DNA from: a bacterium | GTDB lineage: Bacteria > Caldisericota > Caldisericia > B22-G15 | Assembly (NCBI GenBank): GCA_012517755.1 | Contig: JAAYUH010000229.1 | Coordinates: 1 to 6,971 of the forward strand | Direction: 5' to 3' | DNA: 6,971 bases | Shown here: in pieces, positions 1-5,759 of the stretch | Layout: every line of letters starts with the position of its first letter | How positions within the stretch are numbered: the stretch's first letter is position 1 | Position numbers and translations under genes: made by a program | Notes under the pieces: generated by a model | Databases searched by the model: none | Told to the model about the DNA's origin: nothing | What the model saw: the letters and a program-made list of their open reading frames with translations, nothing else

Positions 1-208
1 TAAATACTCTACCTTTTCCATTTAAAATAAAAACTTCATGTTCATATGGATGACTATGCTTTGGAGTGTATCCACCTTTTTTAACTCTAAAATATCTTAA
101 AGCGAAATTTGGACCCCTAATTAACCATCTTATAAAAACATCTTTGCTTCCCTCCATTTTCATAACTTCTTCTTCAACTTCATCAAATTTTTTGATAATT
201 TCTTCCAT
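1..208 (-). CDS. Small single-domain cupin, TM1459-like (C-terminus off the left edge)
   Basis: A small beta-barrel metal-binding protein of the cupin superfamily, last gene of the visible operon. The ATG is at 206-208, and 69 codons are readable before the window ends, so the C-terminal part is missing. Residues 32-68 carry the cupin motif 1: GPNFALR at 32-38, then GGYTPKHSHPYEHEVF at 45-60, closing with NGKG at 63-66. H51, H53 and H57 match the first three metal ligands of the Thermotoga maritima manganese cupin TM1459 (from memory: HSHPWEHE, about 114 residues). The fourth ligand His would lie in the missing part. The start is supported by a strong GGAGG seven bases upstream. The biological substrate of this family is unknown, so no pathway role is assigned. 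Fold and family are fairly certain; function is not. Confidence 0.88.
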   Translation of the reverse strand, partial: MEEIIKKFDEVEEEVMKMEGSKDVFIRWLIRGPNFALRYFRVKKGGYTPKHSHPYEHEVFILNGKGRVF

Positions 209-220
209 TTAATTTCCTCC
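209..220 (-). promoter_or_regulatory. Ribosome binding site of the cupin gene
   Basis: On the minus strand the bases just before the cupin ATG read GGAGGAAATTAA, a near-consensus Shine-Dalgarno with a 7-base spacer. It is the strongest ribosome binding site in the window. It also serves the only gene that does not overlap its upstream neighbour, as expected for a gene that cannot rely on translational coupling. Confidence 0.8.
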
Positions 221-227
221 ATTTTTT

Positions 228-257
228 AAAAATGTGTTATTGCAAGACCTGACCCTA
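228..257 (-). repeat. Putative dispersed short repeat (GGGTCAGGTCTTGCAA type)
   Basis: On the minus strand this 30-base stretch begins directly after the glycosyltransferase stop codon with TAGGGTCAGGTCTTGC and continues AATAACACATTTTT. It is visibly richer in G and C than its surroundings at its 5' end. I recall very similar strings (GGGGTCAGGTCTTG followed by an AT-rich ACATT tail) scattered between genes in many unrelated bacterial genomes, often near IS200/REP-associated tyrosine transposase genes. No transposase is visible here, so this would be an orphan copy or remnant. The sequence itself is seen directly; the repeat assignment rests on memory and was not searched. Confidence 0.5.
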
Positions 258-300
258 TTAGAATTTGTCTTTAGCAATTTTAAAGATTGATCTTGCAATA
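238..300 (-). repeat. 10-bp inverted repeat spanning the glycosyltransferase stop codon
   Basis: TATTGCAAGA at 238-247 and TCTTGCAATA at 291-300 are perfect reverse complements separated by 43 bases. One arm lies inside the intergenic element and the other in the last codons of the glycosyltransferase gene. Between them a smaller inverted repeat, TCTTTA (268-273) and TAAAGA (281-286), leaves a 7-base loop. In the transcript this could form a nested stem across the UAA stop. There is no U-run after the outer arm, so it is not an obvious intrinsic terminator. Confidence 0.4.
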
Positions 301-902
301 TCTTTATACATTTTAATTCTTGATTTTCTACCCTCTTTTGTTCCAATTTTTTCTTCTTTCATAAGTTGTGTTACACCTTCAAGAACAACATATTTCACTT
401 TTATTTTATTCCTCCAGAAGTAATCAGAAAGTGTTATCTCAAATCCATATCTTATCTCTGGGTCATATTTAAAATTTTCCCATAAACTTCTTATCATTGC
501 TCTTTGGCCTGAAAGAAAAGGAGTTAATTTATGAGATAAATCTGTTGCAAACCTTCCTTTTTCAAAAATACCACAAGTTGTTAAATACTCTTCCTCAATT
601 ATTGGTCTTATAAGTTCAGTTATATGATATGTTTTTAAATCAATCAAATCAGCATCAAGAAAAATTACGATATCACCAATAGAATTTTTAACACCTTCAT
701 AGAGAGCATAACCTTTTCCTTTATTCTCTCCTAAATTTATCAAATTAACACCCATTTTCTTTGCAATAAGAGGAGTTTTATCAGTGGAACCATCATTAAC
801 AACAACAATTTCATCAACAAAAGGATTATTTTGTGCTACATAAATAACATCACCTATAGTTTTCTCTTCATTATATGCAGGTATTATTAAACTAACTTTC
901 AT
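258..902 (-). CDS. Family 2 glycosyltransferase, soluble, GpgS/DPM-like
   Basis: A 214-residue GT-A fold enzyme expected to transfer a sugar from a nucleotide-sugar donor. The N-terminal half is classical GT2: PAYNEE at 8-13, VVVNDGSTD at 33-41, NKGKG at 60-64 and the metal-binding D83-A-D85 in FLDADL. The C-terminal half has SGQRA at 131-135, YGFE at 152-155 and a basic helical tail. No signal peptide or membrane segment is visible, so it is probably cytosolic or peripheral at the membrane. The ATG at 900-902 overlaps the end of proS by 11 bp, preceded by GGGGAG at 907-912. Q179 in GVTQLMKEEKIG stands where I recall His in relatives. The acceptor is unknown: glucosyl-3-phosphoglycerate or polyprenyl-phosphate glycosyl transfer are both possible. 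The family call is strong, the substrate open. Confidence 0.9.
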   Translation of the reverse strand: MKVSLIIPAYNEEKTIGDVIYVAQNNPFVDEIVVVNDGSTDKTPLIAKKMGVNLINLGENKGKGYALYEGVKNSIGDIVIFLDADLIDLKTYHITELIRPIIEEEYLTTCGIFEKGRFATDLSHKLTPFLSGQRAMIRSLWENFKYDPEIRYGFEITLSDYFWRNKIKVKYVVLEGVTQLMKEEKIGTKEGRKSRIKMYKDIARSIFKIAKDKF

Positions 903-2589
903 TTAACTCCCCTTTTAAAAAATTGATAATCTCTTCTTCTCTCATTTTAAAAACCTTATCATCTCTCCTTCTCTTAACTTCTATTAAATCTTCATTAATG
1001 AAGGTTTTTCCTAAAATTAATTTATATGGAATACCAATCAAATCAGCATCTTTAAATTTTTCACCAGGTGAGATATCTCTATCTTCAAAAACTACATCAT
1101 ACCCAAAACTTTTTATTTTATCATATAACTCTTCACCTTTTTTATATATCTCATCATCAATTGAAACTGGTATTATTATAACATCATAAGGCCTTAAACT
1201 TTTTGTCCATACTATACCTTTTGTATCATTGTTCTGTTCAATTGTTGCTGCAATAATTCTTCCAAGACCTATTCCATAGCAACCCATAATGAATGGTTTT
1301 AATTCTCCATTAGAATCTTGAAAAAATGCGTTCATCGATTCTGAATATCTTGTTCCAAGTTGAAATGTATGACCAAGTTCAATTCCAATTTTCATATCCA
1401 TTTTTTCTCCACATTTAGGGCAGAGATCTTTATCTTTTACTTTCCTTAAATCTGTGATTTCATCAACTTTTAAATCTCTTTCAAATGATACACCTTTATA
1501 ATGAAAATCTTTCTTATTTGCTCCACAAACACCATTTTTTAAGTATTTAATTCTTAAATCTCCAATTATCTTTTCTTTAAATCCAATAGGCCCAGCAAAA
1601 CCAAGTGGTGCTTCAGTATATTTTTCTATTTCATTTTCATCAGCAAGTCTCAAATTTTTTGCTTTAAGGTAGTTTTTTAATTTAATTTCGTTTACTTCAT
1701 CATTTCCTCTAACTAAAACAAGGACAGGCTCATTATCAGCAATATAAAGAATTGATTTTAATAATCTATCTTCACTCACATTTAAGAAATTTTTAACCTC
1801 TTCAACTTTTTTCATATCTGGCGTATGAATTAAAGTTAGTTCACCATCATCTAAAATATTTTCTTCAATTTCTTTACTTTTTGCAGCTTCAATATTTGCG
1901 GCATATCCACAATTTGGGCAGATAACAAATTCGCACTCTCCTATTTCAGATTCAGCAACAAATTCATGGGAAATTTTTCCCCCAATTGCCCCTGAATCTG
2001 CTTCGACTATGTAATATTTTAAATCAAATCTGTTAAATATCTTTTTATATGCATTAAATATCTTTTTATATGTTTCATCTAAAGATTCCCAGGATTCATC
2101 AAATGAATAGAGATCTTTCATTAAAAATTCTCTACTTCTTATTATTCCAAATCGTGGCCTTATCTCATCTCTATATTTTGTTTGAATTTGGTAAAGTAGG
2201 AGAGGAAGGTTTTTATAAGATTTTATTGTATTTTTAACTATCATAGCTATGATTTCTTCATGAGTAGGTCCTAAACAAAAATCTCTTTCTCTTCTATCCT
2301 TAAGTTTGAAAAGTTCATCTCCATATAAATCCCATCTCCCTGTTTCATCCCATGGTTCTCTTGGAAGAAGAGCGGGCATAAGTAATTCTTGTGCACCTAT
2401 ATTGTTCATCTCTTCTCTAATGATATTTTCAACCTTTTTAAGTATTCTATATCCAAGTGGTAAAAATGTGTATATTCCTGAACTTATCTGTCTTATTAAT
2501 CCCGCTTTGATCATAAGTTTATGACTTATAGTTTCAGCATCTTTTGGTTCTTCTCTTATAATAGGTAAAAATAGTTTACTCAGATACAT
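892..2589 (-). CDS. proS: Prolyl-tRNA synthetase, bacterial type with editing domain
   Basis: Charges tRNA-Pro with proline in the cytosol. With the ATG at 2587-2589 the protein has 565 residues, against 572 in E. coli. This start gives MYLSKLFLP, matching the family N-terminus. A longer reading would begin at GTG 2599-2601, inside the ribosome binding site, and is less likely. Class II features are present: GPTHEE near 107-112, YRDEIRPRFG near 139-148 with SREFLMKD following (motif 2), and GIGLGR near 439-444 (motif 3). Between about 216 and 396 lies the YbaK-like insertion that deacylates Ala-tRNA-Pro; K278 in LLKSILY fits the catalytic Lys279 of E. coli, and GFAGPIG follows. CPNCG near 224 and CPKCG near 390 flank the insertion. 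The anticodon-binding domain starts near LRPYDVII at about 465. It overlaps ispG by 14 bp and the glycosyltransferase by 11 bp. Confidence 0.97.
   Translation of the reverse strand: MYLSKLFLPIIREEPKDAETISHKLMIKAGLIRQISSGIYTFLPLGYRILKKVENIIREEMNNIGAQELLMPALLPREPWDETGRWDLYGDELFKLKDRRERDFCLGPTHEEIIAMIVKNTIKSYKNLPLLLYQIQTKYRDEIRPRFGIIRSREFLMKDLYSFDESWESLDETYKKIFNAYKKIFNRFDLKYYIVEADSGAIGGKISHEFVAESEIGECEFVICPNCGYAANIEAAKSKEIEENILDDGELTLIHTPDMKKVEEVKNFLNVSEDRLLKSILYIADNEPVLVLVRGNDEVNEIKLKNYLKAKNLRLADENEIEKYTEAPLGFAGPIGFKEKIIGDLRIKYLKNGVCGANKKDFHYKGVSFERDLKVDEITDLRKVKDKDLCPKCGEKMDMKIGIELGHTFQLGTRYSESMNAFFQDSNGELKPFIMGCYGIGLGRIIAATIEQNNDTKGIVWTKSLRPYDVIIIPVSIDDEIYKKGEELYDKIKSFGYDVVFEDRDISPGEKFKDADLIGIPYKLILGKTFINEDLIEVKRRRDDKVFKMREEEIINFLKGELNES
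2033..2072 (-). repeat. 19-bp tandem-like direct repeat inside proS
   Basis: The plus-strand string TTAAATATCTTTTTATATG occurs at 2033-2051 and again, identical, at 2054-2072, a 21-base period. In the protein it encodes the in-frame heptad repeat YKKIFNA-YKKIFNR in a helix ahead of the VEADSGAIGG segment. The protein length here matches the family as I recall it, so this looks like convergence of two neighbouring heptads rather than an insertion. Confidence 0.8.
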
Positions 2590-3631
2590 TGATAGTTTCA
2601 CCCTCTAAAACTTTTTTTAAAAATGGTATAATCTCTTCCTCTTCAATGGATTTTATCATTTTACCTTTCTCAAAAAAGAGAATTTTCCCTCTTGTCATTG
2701 CTATTCCTAAGGTAGCATTTTTTGATTCACCAATTGCATTCACTTCACAACCCATTACAGCAAGTTTAATTGGAATTTTTAAATCTTGAAAATTCTCCTT
2801 TATCTCTTTTAAAATTTTTTCAAAATTCTTATTACATCTTGAACATTTTGGACAAGAAATTATTTCAATTCTATCTCTCTTTCTTAAATTTAAATTTTCC
2901 AAGATTTTTCTTCCAATTTTAACTTCATAAAAAGATTCATTTGACAGAGAGACTCTTATTGTATCTCCAATTCCTTTTAACAATAAACTTCCTATTCCAA
3001 TCACTGATTTAATTATTCCATCTTCATCGCTTCCTGTTGCTGTAACTCCTATATGTAATGGATATGGAAAAATTTTGTATAAATTTTCATAAATCTTAAT
3101 TGTATCTAAAGGATCGTCACTTTTACATGAAATCACAATATTATGAAAATCAAAACTTTCTAATAAATTGACTTCTCTTTTAACACTCTCAAGTAAATCA
3201 TCAATGCTCCCTTGTGTCTTTTTCTCATAATAGATAGATCCAATATTTCCCCCAATTCTTATAGGAATATTTTTTAACTTTGCTAAATCTACTATTTTTT
3301 TGATATCCTCTTTTTTCTTGATGTTTGATGGATTTAACCTTATCTTACTAACACCTGCTTCAATTGATAAAATAGCAAGGAGAGGATTGAAATGTATATC
3401 TGCAATTATTGGTACTTTTGAATATTTAACAATTTTTTCAACTGATTCAATGTTTTTCTTATCTGGAACTGCTACTCTTATCAAATCAGCCCCTTCATCT
3501 ATCATTAAATCAATCTCTTCATAAATAGAATTGATATTGTTTAAATCTCCTTTTATCATTCCTTGAAGAAGAATCTCCCCTTCACCTATTTTTTTGTTCC
3601 CTATATAAAAACCTCTTTTTATTTTATCCAT
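2576..3631 (-). CDS. ispG: 4-hydroxy-3-methylbut-2-en-1-yl diphosphate synthase (GcpE)
   Basis: Catalyses the penultimate MEP-pathway step, reductive conversion of MEcPP to HMBPP, using a [4Fe-4S] cluster. The 351-residue protein has the TIM-barrel half (RVAVPD 52-57, ADIHFNP 77-83, RLNPSNI 98-104, RIGGN 125-129, SCKSDD 168-173) and the C-terminal cluster domain. C260, C263, C295 and E302 reproduce exactly the spacing of the E. coli ligands C270, C273, C305 and E312. Variants: a third cysteine, C266, makes CPKCSRC; the usual GCVVNGPGE reads GCEVNAIGE; the usual TEAG segment reads TATG (197-200). The ATG at 3629-3631 overlaps rseP by 13 bp and has no clear Shine-Dalgarno, suggesting coupling to rseP translation. 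Length is close to E. coli (372), without the large insert of plant and Chlamydia forms. Identity is secure. Confidence 0.96.
   Translation of the reverse strand: MDKIKRGFYIGNKKIGEGEILLQGMIKGDLNNINSIYEEIDLMIDEGADLIRVAVPDKKNIESVEKIVKYSKVPIIADIHFNPLLAILSIEAGVSKIRLNPSNIKKKEDIKKIVDLAKLKNIPIRIGGNIGSIYYEKKTQGSIDDLLESVKREVNLLESFDFHNIVISCKSDDPLDTIKIYENLYKIFPYPLHIGVTATGSDEDGIIKSVIGIGSLLLKGIGDTIRVSLSNESFYEVKIGRKILENLNLRKRDRIEIISCPKCSRCNKNFEKILKEIKENFQDLKIPIKLAVMGCEVNAIGESKNATLGIAMTRGKILFFEKGKMIKSIEEEEIIPFLKKVLEGETINVSE
2599..2606 (-). promoter_or_regulatory. Ribosome binding site that decides the proS start
   Basis: The minus strand reads AGAGGGTG, then nine bases, then ATG at 2587-2589. The GTG at 2599-2601 is the last triplet of this same motif, so it has no room for its own binding site. 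This supports starting proS at the ATG, four codons inside the longest reading. Confidence 0.7.
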
Positions 3632-4626
3632 CTTACTATATCAAAATATGTCACAACAAAAAGCAGGCCAACTAAAAATATATATCCTATGAAATGAACA
3701 AGATTTTCTTTTTCTGGTGGCACTTTTTTCTTTGTTATAAGTTCATAGATAAAAAATGGTATTCTTCCACCATCTAAGGCAGGTATAGGGAGAAGATTTG
3801 TGAGTGCAAGAAGAATATTTAAAATCGCAGCAAACCAGATGAAACCAACAATTCCAGCTGTTTTTCCAATATCAGATGCAACTTGTACTATTCCTATTGG
3901 ACCAACAATTCCACCTGCTGCTTGTCCAGTGAAGATGAGTTTTAATGAATAGAAGAAAAGTACTATAACATTAAAAACCTCTTTGAATGACAGTATAAAA
4001 GCATCAAAAATGTTCACCTTTTCAAAACCACTTAAAATTCCAATTACCCACCTATCTTCACTTTTTACTGGAGTTAAATAAAAAGTCAATATTTGATTTT
4101 CTCTTTCAACAACTATTTTAATTTCCTCTCCATTACTCTTTTCAATTTCTGTTCTTACATCATCCCATTGCTTTATCTCGACATCGTTTATCGTCAGAAT
4201 TTTATCACCCTTTTGAATACCAGCAATATGGGCTGGTGAATTTTCTTGAACTGCCTCAATTTTTGTTGACAGGTGATTAATATCACCAAAAATAGAAAAT
4301 AATAGGAAAAAAATTATTATCGCTAATATGATATTGCTTAATGGACCACCTATTATTGATAAAAATCTTTTAGATAGAGGTTTATTAAAGTATCCCTGAG
4401 GATCATCAAGATTGTCATCCATTCCTTTAATTTTTACATATCCAAGAAATGGAATTAGTCTTAAGTAGTATGTTGTTTCGCCTTTTTTAAAAGAAAATAT
4501 TTTTGGACCAAGACCAATGCCAAACTCTTCAACTTCAATTCCAGCTCTTTTAGCCATATAATAATGACCAAATTCATGAGCAATTGCTGCTATTGATAAT
4601 GCTATTATTGCATAAACTATATACAA
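3619..4626 (-). CDS. rseP: RseP-type site-2 intramembrane zinc metalloprotease
   Basis: A polytopic inner-membrane protease that cuts transmembrane segments of substrates such as anti-sigma factors or leftover signal peptides. In 335 residues it shows a first membrane helix carrying the zinc site HEFGH (17-21), a second hydrophobic helix near 91-113 after GGPLSN, one PDZ domain at about 122-186 (SPAHIAGIQKGDKILTIN), a membrane segment near 210-232, the conserved NLLPIPALDGG (278-287) with the third zinc ligand D285, and a final helix near 309-327. One PDZ domain and about 335 residues match the Gram-positive/thermophile form rather than the two-PDZ E. coli RseP (450). The start is a TTG at 4624-4626 behind AGAGGTGA; the next in-frame Met (24) lies beyond the HExxH motif, so it cannot be the start. 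It overlaps dxr by 10 bp and ispG by 13 bp. The physiological substrate cannot be read from this window. Confidence 0.95.
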   Translation of the reverse strand: MYIVYAIIALSIAAIAHEFGHYYMAKRAGIEVEEFGIGLGPKIFSFKKGETTYYLRLIPFLGYVKIKGMDDNLDDPQGYFNKPLSKRFLSIIGGPLSNIILAIIIFFLLFSIFGDINHLSTKIEAVQENSPAHIAGIQKGDKILTINDVEIKQWDDVRTEIEKSNGEEIKIVVERENQILTFYLTPVKSEDRWVIGILSGFEKVNIFDAFILSFKEVFNVIVLFFYSLKLIFTGQAAGGIVGPIGIVQVASDIGKTAGIVGFIWFAAILNILLALTNLLPIPALDGGRIPFFIYELITKKKVPPEKENLVHFIGYIFLVGLLFVVTYFDIVRWIK

Positions 4627-5759
4627 AGTTTCACCTCTCTTTTTATAAAATCTTCTATCTCTTTTTTTAAATCTTCAACTTCTTTAATCGAAAATTCTCT
4701 TCTCTCAATTTTATCATAAACCCTTTCCAAATTTTTTCCAATATCTAAAAATTTTATCTTTTCATTTAGAAACATATCAGTTAATAAGTCATTAGCATAT
4801 ATTATTGTAAATGGTTTTGTCCCACCTTCTTTACCGCTCTCAACAATTAATTTGAAAGGAAGATACCTATCTTTATCAAATGGATAAAAAGATAATTTTT
4901 CATTGAATTTCAATTTTTTGTAGTTATTTTCTACTCTATCTGGAAAAGTGAGAGCATATTTTATTGGATATTTCATATCTGGATAATAAAGAAGAGCAAA
5001 AACTTGACCATCTTTCATTTCAACCATTGAGTGTATTATGCTCTCTCTATGAATTACAACATCAATTGAATCATATGGAATATCAAAAAGAAGATTTGCT
5101 TCAATAACCTCCATCCCTTTGTTAAAAAGTGTTGCAGAATCAATTGTTATCTTTTTACCCATTTTCCATGTTGGATGTTTTAGAGCTTCTGAAATAGTTA
5201 TATTTTCTAAACCCTTTTCATCATAATCAAAAAATGGACCACCTGATGCTGTTAAAATTATTCTTTTTACCTCCTCTTCATATTTTCCGAGGAGAAGCTG
5301 AAAAATTGCTGAATGCTCTGAATCAATTGGAATTAAAGATAATCTTTTCCTCCTCATCTCTTTAACTATCAATTCACCAGCAGAAACAAAAGATTCTTTA
5401 TTTGCAATAAATATATTTTTTTCTCTTTTTATTGTTTCAAGTATCCATTTTATATCATCAACACCTCTTGAAGCAAAGAAAATTATATCAACATCGTCAT
5501 CGATGAGAGCATATGGAAAAATGTCATCAAAAAGTCCAGAATTTTTTGATTGAATTTTTTCCTTTAAGACTTTTGATTTTTCTTTATCATTAATTAAGAT
5601 ATATTTTGGTTTATATTCTGAGTATATTTTTAATAGTTCTTCAAGATTTGAATTTGCTGAAACACCAACTAAATTGTATCTATCTTTTAATGATGAAATT
5701 ACCTCAAGAGTACTTTTCCCAATTGAACCAGTTGCGCCTACAAGAAAAATATTTTTCAT
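4617..5759 (-). CDS. dxr: 1-deoxy-D-xylulose 5-phosphate reductoisomerase
   Basis: Second and committed MEP-pathway enzyme, converting DXP to MEP with NADPH and a divalent metal (also called ispC; the fosmidomycin target). The 380-residue protein is full length. It has the nucleotide-binding GATGSIGKSTLEV (8-20), IANKES (118-123), the metal ligands D146 and E148 in IPIDSEHS and E217 in NKGMEVIEA, the substrate-binding TASGGPF (170-176), HPTWKMGKKITIDSA (195-209) and HRESIIHSMVE (237-247). The segment before IANKES reads FFASRGVDDIKW, where relatives usually have a glycine-rich G..GL.PT, a mild divergence. Its ATG at 5757-5759 shares the sequence ATGA with the cdsA stop. No Shine-Dalgarno is visible in the AT-only stretch ahead of it, so it probably depends on reinitiation after cdsA. 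Confidence 0.97.
   Translation of the reverse strand: MKNIFLVGATGSIGKSTLEVISSLKDRYNLVGVSANSNLEELLKIYSEYKPKYILINDKEKSKVLKEKIQSKNSGLFDDIFPYALIDDDVDIIFFASRGVDDIKWILETIKREKNIFIANKESFVSAGELIVKEMRRKRLSLIPIDSEHSAIFQLLLGKYEEEVKRIILTASGGPFFDYDEKGLENITISEALKHPTWKMGKKITIDSATLFNKGMEVIEANLLFDIPYDSIDVVIHRESIIHSMVEMKDGQVFALLYYPDMKYPIKYALTFPDRVENNYKKLKFNEKLSFYPFDKDRYLPFKLIVESGKEGGTKPFTIIYANDLLTDMFLNEKIKFLDIGKNLERVYDKIERREFSIKEVEDLKKEIEDFIKREVKLCI
4631..4638 (-). promoter_or_regulatory. Ribosome binding site supporting the TTG start of rseP
   Basis: AGAGGTGA on the minus strand ends four bases before TTG 4624-4626 (seven counted from AGAGG). It lies within the last codons of dxr. With no ATG or GTG available before the zinc motif, this site makes the TTG start convincing. 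Confidence 0.7.
5756..5759 (-). other. ATGA stop-start overlap of cdsA and dxr
   Basis: The minus strand reads ATGA: TGA ends cdsA and ATG begins dxr. The roughly 15 bases ahead of it are almost purely A and T, with no GGAG-like core. This arrangement is the classical setting for termination-reinitiation coupling, which would tie Dxr output to CdsA translation. Confidence 0.75.

Noticed and set aside
221..233. Palindromic ATTTTTTAAAAAT ahead of the cupin gene, a candidate terminator or operator.
   Set aside because: There is only a one-base centre, so it cannot form a hairpin loop, and A/T-only symmetry is expected at this base composition.
224..245. Possible promoter for the cupin gene (TTGCAA as -35 with an AT-rich -10).
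   Set aside because: The spacing to any TATAAT-like box is only about 11 bases, and the TTGCAA belongs to the putative repeat element.
640..1050. Shared 16-bp string CAATCAAATCAGCATC in the glycosyltransferase gene and proS.
   Set aside because: Both copies encode a DADLI peptide in unrelated conserved motifs; the match comes from shared codon preference, not a dispersed repeat.
923..3524. Open frames on the plus strand at 923-1189, 2306-2524, 2589-2789 and 3300-3524.
   Set aside because: They lie wholly opposite conserved parts of proS and ispG, and their low-complexity Ser/Leu/Ile-rich translations are typical antisense shadows.
2599..4638. Similar GAGG(G)TGAAACT strings at the ends of ispG and dxr as a shared regulatory motif.
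   Set aside because: Each is simply a Shine-Dalgarno within coding sequence ahead of the next gene; two short AT-rich matches do not support a common operator.
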